64,000 nt of DNA from Saccharopolyspora erythraea NRRL 2338 (GTDB taxonomy: Bacteria; Actinomycetota; Actinomycetes; Mycobacteriales; Pseudonocardiaceae). The notes under the pieces are model-generated. The model was given only the letters and a program-made list of their open reading frames with translations, did not search any database and had not been told where the DNA came from. A program made the translations under genes and the position numbers. This document shows, piece by piece, positions 40,839-48,240 of the stretch (positions are counted from its first letter, which is position 1; every line of letters starts with the position of its first letter). The stretch lies in contig NC_009142.1 in NCBI RefSeq assembly GCF_000062885.1, forward strand, positions 4,949,584-5,013,583, read 5' to 3'.

Positions 40839-43067
40839 ATGATCGGGCAAGCGCTCAACCGCGTCGACGGACAGCTGAAGGTCTCCGGCCGCGCCCCCTA
40901 CGCCTACGAGCAGTGGGACGGCGGTCAGCCGCTGTACGGGTTCATCGTCGGCGCGACGATCGGCAAGGGCCGCATCACCCGCATCGACACCGAAGCCGCC
41001 GAACGCGCACCGGGCGTGCGCATGGTGATGACGCATCACAACGCTCCAGCGCAAGGTGCCCCCGACCTGTCCGTCCCCGCGGAGTACTGGCGCGCCTACC
41101 CGGCGTTGGCCGACCCCGACGTCCACCACTACGGCGAGCCCGTGGCACTGGTCGTCGCCACCACCTTCGAGCAGGCACGCGCGGCGGCCCGTCTCGTCGA
41201 GGTCGCATACGCCGAGGAACCGGGGCGCTTCGACTTCGCCGCGCACGAGGACGAGGCCTACGCCCCGGAGGCGGTGAACGCCGGACTGCCTACCGACACC
41301 GCGGTGGGCGATTTCGACGCCGCGTTCGAGACCGCCGCGGTCAGGATCGACCAGCGCTACACGACGCCGTACGTGTTCTCCCAGCCGATGGAACCGCAGG
41401 CGTGCCTCGCGGTTCCGCAGGGCGAGCACCTGACGGTCTACGCCAGCTGCCAGATCGTCGACTCGGCGCACTCCTCGCTCGCCGCCACCCTCCAGCTCGA
41501 CGGCGAGCGGATCCACGTCGTCACCCCCTACATCGGCGGTGGGTTCGGCTCCAAGCTGCGCGTCCACCAGGAGACGACCCTGGCCGCGCTCGCCGCCCGC
41601 ACGCTGGGCCTGCCGGTCAAGGTCGCGCAGACCCGCCAGCAGATCTTCGAGCTCGTCGGCCTGCGGCCCACATCGGACCAGCGGGTCCGGCTGGGCGCGG
41701 GACGGGACGGGCGGCTGGTCGCCCTCGCCCACGAGGTCACGATGTTCACCAGCCCGCGCATCGAGTACGCCGAGCAGAGCGCCGCCACGACCCGGCCCCT
41801 CTACGCCGCGCCCAACCGGTTGACGCGACACCGGCTGGTACCACTCGACCTGCCGCGCGGCGAGGACGTCCGCGCGCCCGGGGAAGCGCCGGGCATGCTG
41901 GCGGTCGAGTCGGCCATGGACGAGCTCGCCCACGTGCTCGGGATGGACCCGGTCGAGCTGCGGATCCGCAACGAGCCCGAGGTCGACCCCGAACGGGGCG
42001 TGCCGTTCAGCGACCGGCGCACCGTCGACTGCCTGCGCGAAGGCGCCCGCCGGTTCGGCTGGGAGCAGCGACCCACCACGCCCGGGAGCCGGCGCGACGG
42101 GCGCTGGCTGGTCGGCTACGGCATGTCCGCCGCCATCCGCGGGCACTTCCAGCTACCGATGAGGGCGCGGGTCCGGTTGGAGGCGGACGGGACCGCCGTC
42201 GTCCAGTCGGACATGACCGACATCGGCACCGGTACCTACACGATCCTCAGCCAGGTCGCCGCCGACGGGCTCGGCCTGCCGGTCGACCGCGTGCGGGTCG
42301 ATCTCGGCTCGTCGGAATTCCCCACCAGCTCCGGCTCCGGAGGCTCGTGGGGCGCGGGTGGCGCCGGCACCGCGGTCCACCGCGCGTGCCAGGCCCTGCG
42401 CGAGATGCTGCTGGAGGCGGCGCGCGGCGACACGCGTTCCCCGCTGCACGGCCTGAACACCGCGGAGGCGGTGTTCGCCGATGGCAGCGTGCGCGTCGGC
42501 AGCGCTTCCGAGGAGCTGCGCGAGCTCGTGGCACGTCACCACCCCGAAGGCGTGGAGGCGGAGGGCGAGACCCAGTCCATGGCCGACGACCCGAACTACA
42601 AGGAGTACTCGATCAACACCTACGGCGCCCACTTCGCCGAAGTCGGCGTCGACGCCGACACCGCCGAGATCCGCCTGCGCAGGATGCTGGGCGTGTTCAC
42701 CGCCGGTCGCGTCCTCAACGCCAAGACCGCCCGCTCGCAACTCATCGGCGGCATGATCTGGGGACTGAGCGCGGCCCTGGACGAGGACGCCGTCGTCGAC
42801 ACGCGGTCCGGCGCGTTCGTCAACCGGGATCTCGCGCACTACCTGGTGCCGGTCCACGCCGACGTCCCCGATGTCGACGCCGTCATCATCGAGAGCTTCG
42901 ACGACAAGGCCAACGTCCTCGGCGCCAAGGGGCTCGGCGAGCTGGGTATCTGCGGAGCCGGTGCGTCGGTGGCCAACGCGGTGTTCAACGCCACCGGGAT
43001 ACGCGTGCGCGACTTCCCCATCACGCTCGACAAACTGCTGCCCGAGCTGCCGCTCGTGGACAGCTGA
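40839..43067 (+). CDS. paoC: Aldehyde oxidoreductase molybdopterin subunit (PaoC/YagR-like)
   Basis: A 742-residue catalytic subunit of the xanthine oxidase family. Visible are AYEQWDGGQPLYGFIVGATI, TPYVFSQPMEPQACLA, TPYIGGGFGSKL (cofactor loop), GSGGSWGAGGAGTAVHR and the C-terminal GAKGLGELGICGAGASVANA holding the base Glu of the GxGE motif. Family members oxidise aromatic and aliphatic aldehydes to acids with a molybdenum cytosine dinucleotide cofactor. No maturation gene of the PaoD type is adjacent, so insertion must be provided elsewhere. Length is normal (about 730). Confidence 0.92.
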   Translation: MIGQALNRVDGQLKVSGRAPYAYEQWDGGQPLYGFIVGATIGKGRITRIDTEAAERAPGVRMVMTHHNAPAQGAPDLSVPAEYWRAYPALADPDVHHYGEPVALVVATTFEQARAAARLVEVAYAEEPGRFDFAAHEDEAYAPEAVNAGLPTDTAVGDFDAAFETAAVRIDQRYTTPYVFSQPMEPQACLAVPQGEHLTVYASCQIVDSAHSSLAATLQLDGERIHVVTPYIGGGFGSKLRVHQETTLAALAARTLGLPVKVAQTRQQIFELVGLRPTSDQRVRLGAGRDGRLVALAHEVTMFTSPRIEYAEQSAATTRPLYAAPNRLTRHRLVPLDLPRGEDVRAPGEAPGMLAVESAMDELAHVLGMDPVELRIRNEPEVDPERGVPFSDRRTVDCLREGARRFGWEQRPTTPGSRRDGRWLVGYGMSAAIRGHFQLPMRARVRLEADGTAVVQSDMTDIGTGTYTILSQVAADGLGLPVDRVRVDLGSSEFPTSSGSGGSWGAGGAGTAVHRACQALREMLLEAARGDTRSPLHGLNTAEAVFADGSVRVGSASEELRELVARHHPEGVEAEGETQSMADDPNYKEYSINTYGAHFAEVGVDADTAEIRLRRMLGVFTAGRVLNAKTARSQLIGGMIWGLSAALDEDAVVDTRSGAFVNRDLAHYLVPVHADVPDVDAVIIESFDDKANVLGAKGLGELGICGAGASVANAVFNATGIRVRDFPITLDKLLPELPLVDS

Positions 43068-43202
43068 CCCGGGAGAAGGCCTCGCGATGCCGGTAATCGA
43101 GGGGTAGTCGCTCGTCGGCTCCGACTCGCCCTCCGTCGAACCGTTGGTGATCAACGAAGAGCGAAGGCCACGAGCGTTGCCGGGGCATTGAGGCGCGCAG
43201 GC

Positions 43203-43237
43203 TAGATACAATACAGCGCTGCTCTGTATTGCATCTA
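43203..43237. promoter_or_regulatory. TetR operator at the start codon
   Basis: TAGATACAATACAG and CTGTATTGCATCTA are 14-base arms that pair at 13 positions with a 7-base spacer. The element ends 2 bases before the TetR GTG start, so a bound repressor would sit on the transcription start or leader. It is the AT-richest patch in this region. Confidence 0.85.
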
Positions 43238-43239
43238 TC

Positions 43240-43872
43240 GTGAAGTCTGACGACGGCGCGCTGCGCGGCCGGCCTCCCGGGCGGCCACGCAGCGCCGAGG
43301 CGGACGAGGCGATCCTCGCCGCCGCGACGGAACTGCTGATCGAGCGCGGTGTCGGCCAGGTCAGCGTCGAACAGGTGGCGCGGCGCGCCGGAGTCACCCG
43401 TGCCACGGTGTACCGGCGGTTCCCGAACCTGACCGCGCTGCTGGTGGGCGCGGTCGAGTGGGAGTACCGCGACGCGGACACCGGCGGGCTGGAGTGGCCC
43501 GACGTCGACGCCATGGTCGCGCACTGGGCGGCACTGCTGGCGCATCCCCGCGACCGCAAGCTGATGCGTCGCCTGTACGCCGCGGCCGATGACTACCCGG
43601 AACTGCTGCGGGCATACGCCGACGCGCACGGCCGACGCGGTGTCGAGGCGGTGCGCGCCACCCTGGACCGGGCGCGTGAGGCCGGCGAGCTGCCACCGCA
43701 CGTGGACTCCGCCGTCCTGCAGCAGATGTTCGCCGGCGCGGCGCTGCTCTACGTGAGCGTGCACCCGGACGACAGCGGCGAGGACGCGATCAAGGGCCAT
43801 TTCACCGACATCCTCCGGCAGGTCGGCTACCGGCCCGCCGCATCGCGCGAAGGAGCGCACGACGATGAATGA
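43240..43872 (+). CDS. TetR family transcriptional regulator
   Basis: A 210-residue repressor. The N-terminal DNA-binding helices are EAILAAATELLIERGVGQVS and VARRAGVTRATVYRRFPNLT. The C-terminal ligand domain is unremarkable. The GTG at 43240 lies directly after a 35-bp dyad with no ribosome site, so the mRNA may be leaderless or very short. Its stop overlaps the glycosyltransferase start by 8 bases. It probably represses itself and that enzyme. The Pao operon upstream on the same strand could be a second target. Confidence 0.88.
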   Translation: MKSDDGALRGRPPGRPRSAEADEAILAAATELLIERGVGQVSVEQVARRAGVTRATVYRRFPNLTALLVGAVEWEYRDADTGGLEWPDVDAMVAHWAALLAHPRDRKLMRRLYAAADDYPELLRAYADAHGRRGVEAVRATLDRAREAGELPPHVDSAVLQQMFAGAALLYVSVHPDDSGEDAIKGHFTDILRQVGYRPAASREGAHDDE

Positions 43873-45163
43873 CAGCGCAACCGGTCCGCCCGACGTCCGC
43901 CCCGCGAACCAGGAAAAGGCGGGCGGTGCGGGTCGAATTGCCGTGGTGGGCATGCCGGCTGCCGGCCACGTCAACCCGAGCCTGCCGATCGTGCGTGAAC
44001 TGACCAGTCGCGGCGTGGAGGTCGCCTACTACACCAGCGACGAGTTCCGATCGGCGGTCGAGGACACCGGCTGCGAGTTCCGCGCCTACCCGGCGGGCGC
44101 GCTCGGGTCGGCCGACATCGCGAAGGCCACGCGGACCGGCGGCCCGGTCCGGGTCGTCGCCCGGATCCTGAAGGCCACCGAGACGCTGCTGCCGTTCCTG
44201 CTCTCCGAAACGAAGTCGGAACGTCCTGACGCGATCGTCTTCGACTCCAACGCGATCTGGGGCCGCATGGCCGCGGCGAGCCTCGGCCTGCCCATGATCT
44301 CGCTGATGACGACCATCATGGTCGGCGGCAAGGACTTCTCCACCCTGACCGCACGCGAATGGCTCCACTTCCTCCGCGAGGCCCTCCCCGGTGTGCCTGC
44401 CGCGCGGTCGGCGAAGCGCCGCGTGGTGCAACGGTTCGGCAAGCAGCCCTACCCGCCGGCACCGAGCCTGCCGATGCGCGGCGACCTGACGATCTTCCCG
44501 GTGCCGAGCTGGATGCAGTCACCGAACGCGCGTCTCGACGAGCACTGCCGGTTCGTCGGACCCACGATCTCCGCGGAGAGCCGCGACCACCGCCTCGACC
44601 CCGAACTCGCCGCCTTCGTCGACGGCCCCGAGCCGCTGACCCTGGTGTCCCTGGGCACCCTGCACACCGGCAGCGAGGCGTTCTTCCGCGCCTGCTTCGA
44701 AGCTCAGGCGGCACTGCCGACACGTGTCGTGCTCACGGTCGGCTCGCACACCGATCCGGCGAAGCTGGGACCGCCGCCGTCGAACACCCTGATCCGCACC
44801 TCGGTGCCGCAGCTCGACGTCCTGCGGCGCGCGGACGTGTTCGTCACGCACGGAGGGATGAACAGCGCGCTGGAAGGACTGGCGTGCGGGGTGCCGCTCG
44901 TCGTCGTCCCGCAGCAGTCCGAGCAACTGGTCATCGGCCGGGCCGTCGCCGACCGCGGTGCCGGAGTCGTGCTGCGCCACAACCTGTCGAACCGGCCGGT
45001 GCCCGCCGCGGAACTGCGCGCCGCCGTCGACCGCGCCCTGACCGACTCGTCCCTGCGCGCAGCGGCGCGGGAAGCGGGCGCGTCCTTCGGCGAGGAAGGC
45101 GGAGCGGTCGCGGCGGCCGACGCCATCCAGGACCACCTGCGGGCCCGGAGCACGCACCGGTGA
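43865..45163 (+). CDS. Macrolide-type UDP-glycosyltransferase (MGT/GT1)
   Basis: A 432-residue GT-B enzyme of family GT1. The acceptor half begins IAVVGMPAAGHVNPSLPIVR with the catalytic His of AGHVNP. The donor half has SLGTLHTGSEAFF and the nucleotide-sugar site VPQLDVLRRADVFVTHGGMN, SALEGLACGVPLVVVPQQSE and Q at the sugar contact. These enzymes glucosylate macrolides or other hydrophobic hydroxyl compounds, often for self-resistance. Coupled to TetR, it looks like an inducible detoxification unit. Whether it belongs to the PKS cluster across the 45-bp repeat is unclear. Confidence 0.88.
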   Translation: MNDSATGPPDVRPANQEKAGGAGRIAVVGMPAAGHVNPSLPIVRELTSRGVEVAYYTSDEFRSAVEDTGCEFRAYPAGALGSADIAKATRTGGPVRVVARILKATETLLPFLLSETKSERPDAIVFDSNAIWGRMAAASLGLPMISLMTTIMVGGKDFSTLTAREWLHFLREALPGVPAARSAKRRVVQRFGKQPYPPAPSLPMRGDLTIFPVPSWMQSPNARLDEHCRFVGPTISAESRDHRLDPELAAFVDGPEPLTLVSLGTLHTGSEAFFRACFEAQAALPTRVVLTVGSHTDPAKLGPPPSNTLIRTSVPQLDVLRRADVFVTHGGMNSALEGLACGVPLVVVPQQSEQLVIGRAVADRGAGVVLRHNLSNRPVPAAELRAAVDRALTDSSLRAAAREAGASFGEEGGAVAAADAIQDHLRARSTHR

Positions 45164-45182
45164 TCCGGGCTGAACCGCGAGC

Positions 45183-45227
45183 TAAGACGTGTTTCGGATG
45201 TGGCTTGCGTAGTGGGTCGCCTGGCGG
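45183..45227 (-). repeat. Dispersed 45-bp repeat, copy B
   Basis: TAAGACGTGTTTCGGATGTG through GGGTCGCCTGGCGG is the inverted counterpart of 3254-3298 (about 42 of 45 identical). It fills the gap between the converging glycosyltransferase and thioesterase genes, ending next to the thioesterase stop codon. It is the likely boundary of the biosynthetic cluster. Confidence 0.75.
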
Positions 45228-45228
45228 C

Positions 45229-45849
45229 CTAGCGGAGCTTCACGCCGAGGAACCGGCCCTCGGCGGAGACGAGAGCGGTGTCCGCCGCGGCGGCCGTGGC
45301 GATCGTGGCGCGGCCGATCGGGTGGTCACCGGACTCGTCCAGCCACGCCTTGAGCCGCAGAGGCGTCTGAAGCGGCACCGGCCGCCGGTACCGCACGGAC
45401 AACGTCACCGTCACCCCCGGGCGTCCGTTCGCCGCGTGGGCACGGCCGAGGATCTGGTCCAGCAGCAGTGCGCTGATCCCGCCGTGGGCGTAGCGCGCCG
45501 GGCCCTCGTAGGCCAACCCGAGCGTGCACGTTCCGACCGCGACGCCGTCGACGACCTCCACGGTCATCGGTGGTGCCATCGGGTTCCCCGGCCCGACGAC
45601 CGGGTTGTACATGTACGGCCCCGAGCTGACCGCGTCGGCGGACGCGGGCTCCCCCGGCGTTCTCGTCGCCGTGTTCAGCTCCGGGATCAACGCACGTGCG
45701 CGCTCGGCGACACCGAGCAGGGCATCCGTTCCAGCCTCCGTGGAGACCGCCGCATCGGCCAGTTCCCGCAGCGCCGCGCCCAGTTCGGCCGCGGCCGGCC
45801 GTCGCCTCTGCACCGGCGCGGCCTGCGCCTGCGGGCTCAGTTGGTCCAT
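45229..45849 (-). CDS. PaaI-like hotdog thioesterase
   Basis: A 206-residue hotdog-fold protein. The first 85 residues are an N-terminal helical extension; the fold proper starts at MAPPMTVEVVDGVAVGTCTL and contains YEGPARYAHGGISALLLDQI, the hallmark helix with the conserved H-GG motif, then VTLSVRYRRPVPLQTPLRLK. PaaI-type enzymes hydrolyse acyl-CoA or acyl-ACP thioesters. It lies at the end of the PKS gene set on the same strand and may clear stalled chains. The link is inferred. Confidence 0.82.
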   Translation of the reverse strand: MDQLSPQAQAAPVQRRRPAAAELGAALRELADAAVSTEAGTDALLGVAERARALIPELNTATRTPGEPASADAVSSGPYMYNPVVGPGNPMAPPMTVEVVDGVAVGTCTLGLAYEGPARYAHGGISALLLDQILGRAHAANGRPGVTVTLSVRYRRPVPLQTPLRLKAWLDESGDHPIGRATIATAAAADTALVSAEGRFLGVKLR

Positions 45850-45889
45850 CCGCCTACTCTCCCGGATCGGTTGCTACGCGAGTTGTCGA

Positions 45890-46840
45890 TCAGGGCCGCG
45901 CAGCGAGCCTTTCGCGCCACCACGTGACCGTCGCGGCGAGCGCGTCCTGCGCTGGTGTGGCCTCCTCCGAGAACGTCTCGCAGTAGGAACCGGAATCCAC
46001 CACGAACGGCTCGTCGAACTGGTAGCGGATCTCCACCAGCTCGCGCAGCAGCGGCGACACCAGACCACCGAGGCGCACCATCGCCCACGGCGTCGCGGCA
46101 ACCCTGACCGGTGCGATGCCGGCGATCCGGCACATGGTCTCGACCGCCTCCCGCGCCGAGTACGGCGGCGGTGTGGGGACGTGCCACACGCGGCCCCACG
46201 CCCGCTCCTCCTCGGCCAGGCGGACCAGCGTGCGCGCGATGTCGGGCACGTAAGTCCAGCTGTGCGGCGCGTCCGGATCACCGAGGACGCGGACCGTGCG
46301 GCCCTTGAGCAGCGCGGGCACCGCCCGCTCGGCCAGGTGCCCGCCCGCCGTCACGCCGGGGCCGACGAAGTCCGAGGCACGGGCTTCGGTGACCCGGACA
46401 CGTCCCGCCTCGTGGCGCCGCAGGGCGTCCTGCCAGACGCGGGCGCGGACCCGTCCCTTGCGGGTGTTCGCCGCGGCGGGCAGGTCCTCGGTCAGCACCG
46501 CCTCGGTCGGACCGTAGGCGTAGAGGTTGCCCGCGAGGACCAGGACCGCACCGCTGCGCTCGGCCGCGTCGAGCAGCGCCGCCGACAGCGCCGGCCACTC
46601 CTCGACCCACCGGTGGTAGGGCGGCGCCGCGCAGCCGTAGACGGCCACCGCACCCTCGCACGCCTCGCCGAGCCGGACGCCGTCGGAGGCGTCGAGCGCG
46701 ACCTGCTCGACCGAGCCGTCGGTCCGGCTGGCGGGACCGCCCGACCGGCTGATCAGGCGCACCGCGTGGCCCCGGTCGGCGAGGAGTTCGGCGGTGGCCG
46801 CGCCGACCGGGCCCTTGCCGACGACGACGTGGAGGGACAT
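45890..46840 (-). CDS. NAD-dependent epimerase/dehydratase family protein
   Basis: A 316-residue Rossmann-fold protein of the extended or atypical SDR type. The dinucleotide loop is VVVGKGPVGAATAELLADRG. The usual Tyr-X3-Lys is not clear: the region after VLAGNLYAYGPTEAVLTEDL carries the Tyr but a Lys follows only at NTRKGRVRA. AERAVPALLKGRTVRVLGDP and APHSWTYVPDIARTLVRLAE match NAD(P)H-binding reductases such as SDR_a. It could reduce the amino ketone expected from the oxoamine synthase. This is inference from position. Confidence 0.78.
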   Translation of the reverse strand: MSLHVVVGKGPVGAATAELLADRGHAVRLISRSGGPASRTDGSVEQVALDASDGVRLGEACEGAVAVYGCAAPPYHRWVEEWPALSAALLDAAERSGAVLVLAGNLYAYGPTEAVLTEDLPAAANTRKGRVRARVWQDALRRHEAGRVRVTEARASDFVGPGVTAGGHLAERAVPALLKGRTVRVLGDPDAPHSWTYVPDIARTLVRLAEEERAWGRVWHVPTPPPYSAREAVETMCRIAGIAPVRVAATPWAMVRLGGLVSPLLRELVEIRYQFDEPFVVDSGSYCETFSEEATPAQDALAATVTWWRERLAARP

Positions 46841-46922
46841 TTGCGTCTCCTGGAGTTGGGGTACGGCGGAACTGCATCAGAAGCCGCCGACAGCATCACC
46901 GCTCGCGAGGGATGCTGTCAGC

Positions 46923-47258
46923 TCATTTGCCATTGTGGTCGGCGAAGCTCACCGTGCGGACGATGCGCGCGTCGACGGCCTTGCCGATCGGTTCGAGCGC
47001 CTGCTCGTGCACCGGGCGGTCCACGCGCAGCAGCATGATCGCGTCCGATCCTCCGGAGGTCTGGCTCACCGCGGCCGCGTGGATGTTGGCGCCGGCCTCG
47101 CGCAGCGCGGAGTCCACGTACGGCGAAGGCGCTTTCTCGATGAGCTTCTGGTGCCGTCGTTGCACCGAGCAGTCCCGCTCGCCCAGGTGCACCGCCGCGC
47201 CGTACTCGTCGTCGGAGCCGGTCTTGTCGGTTCGGGAACGGGACGCGGTGTTCTGCAT
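46923..47258 (-). CDS. Chimeric ORF: biotin-carboxylase fragment joined to an ACT-domain fragment
   Basis: A 111-residue frame with a GGGAGA site before ATG 47258. Residues about 20-50 ([24 protein letters not shown]) are a strongly conserved internal piece of biotin carboxylase. Residues about 54-108 ([51 protein letters not shown]) are the C-terminal ACT domain of 3-phosphoglycerate dehydrogenase. Neither fragment can fold as its full parent domain. The ORF lies between the enoyl-reductase-like and epimerase-like genes, with short gaps, on the same strand. It may be a recombination relic or a new small protein. Confidence 0.7.
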   Translation of the reverse strand: MQNTASRSRTDKTGSDDEYGAAVHLGERDCSVQRRHQKLIEKAPSPYVDSALREAGANIHAAAVSQTSGGSDAIMLLRVDRPVHEQALEPIGKAVDARIVRTVSFADHNGK

Positions 47259-47272
47259 GATCGTCTCCCAAG

Positions 47273-48223
47273 TCACCGGGTCGGATCGAGCACGAGCTTG
47301 CCGATGCTGCGACGCGACCTCAGATCGACGTGGGCCGCGGCGGCCTGGGTGAGCGGGTAGTCGCCGCCGATCAACGGCCGCAGCCTGCCCTCGGCCGCCA
47401 GGCCGAAGACCTCGGCGACCGTGTCGGCGAGCAGCGCGGGCTCCCGCACGACGTGGTTGAGCCAGAAGCCGACCACGCTGCGCGACTGCCGCATCAGGGA
47501 GCTGATCGACACCGGCCGGTCCGTCCGCGACGCCATGCCGTAGGTGACCACCCGGCCGAACGGCGCGAGCGCGGCGAAGGAGGCGTCGAACACCTCGCCG
47601 CCGACCATCTCCAGCACCACGTCCACGCCCTTGCCGTTGTTGGCCTGCCGCAGCCGCCCGGTCAGCCCCTCCGGCGCCGAGTCGACGACCTCGTCGGCAC
47701 CGAGCTCCGCGGCGATCCGGCGCTTGTGCTCGGAGGAGGCGGTCGCGATGACCCGGCCCGCACCCAGCTCCCGGGCGAGCTGGACCGCCAGCGACCCGAC
47801 CCCGCCGGCCGCGGCCTGCACCACGACGGACTCGCCGGGCGCGAGCCGTGCCGAGGTCCGCAGCAGGTGCGACGCGGTCACGCCCTGCAGCAGCAGGGCG
47901 AGCGCGTGGTCGTCGCTGAGCTCGTCCGGCACGTCGAAGGACAGGTCGTGCCACACCGCGGCGAGCTGTGCGTAGCCGGCGCGCGGGATCAGCGCGGCCA
48001 GACGCCTGCCTTCCGGGGTGCGGCCCACGACCTCGGTGCCCGGCACGAACGGCAGCCTCGCGCGTTCCAGGTAGGAGTTCTCCACCAGGTGGATGTCGGC
48101 GTAGTTGACGCCGGCGCGGTCCACGCGCAGCAGCACCTGGTCGCTGCCCACCGACGGCTCCGGCAGGTCCACCACGTTGAGGACCTCCGGACCGCCGTAC
48201 TTCTCGATCTGGATGGCTTGCAC
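47273..48223 (-). CDS. Quinone oxidoreductase-like MDR enzyme, probable trans enoyl reductase
   Basis: A 316-residue zinc-free medium-chain dehydrogenase/reductase. Typical parts are [57 protein letters not shown] and the NADPH loop [40 protein letters not shown] is family-like. The PKS proteins next door contain ketoreductase and dehydratase domains but no enoyl reductase, so this enzyme may supply that step in trans. It starts 17 bases after the KS gene stop. The role is inferred from context. Confidence 0.83.
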   Translation of the reverse strand: MQAIQIEKYGGPEVLNVVDLPEPSVGSDQVLLRVDRAGVNYADIHLVENSYLERARLPFVPGTEVVGRTPEGRRLAALIPRAGYAQLAAVWHDLSFDVPDELSDDHALALLLQGVTASHLLRTSARLAPGESVVVQAAAGGVGSLAVQLARELGAGRVIATASSEHKRRIAAELGADEVVDSAPEGLTGRLRQANNGKGVDVVLEMVGGEVFDASFAALAPFGRVVTYGMASRTDRPVSISSLMRQSRSVVGFWLNHVVREPALLADTVAEVFGLAAEGRLRPLIGGDYPLTQAAAAHVDLRSRRSIGKLVLDPTR

Positions 48224-48240
48224 TGGGGTTTCCCTTCGCT

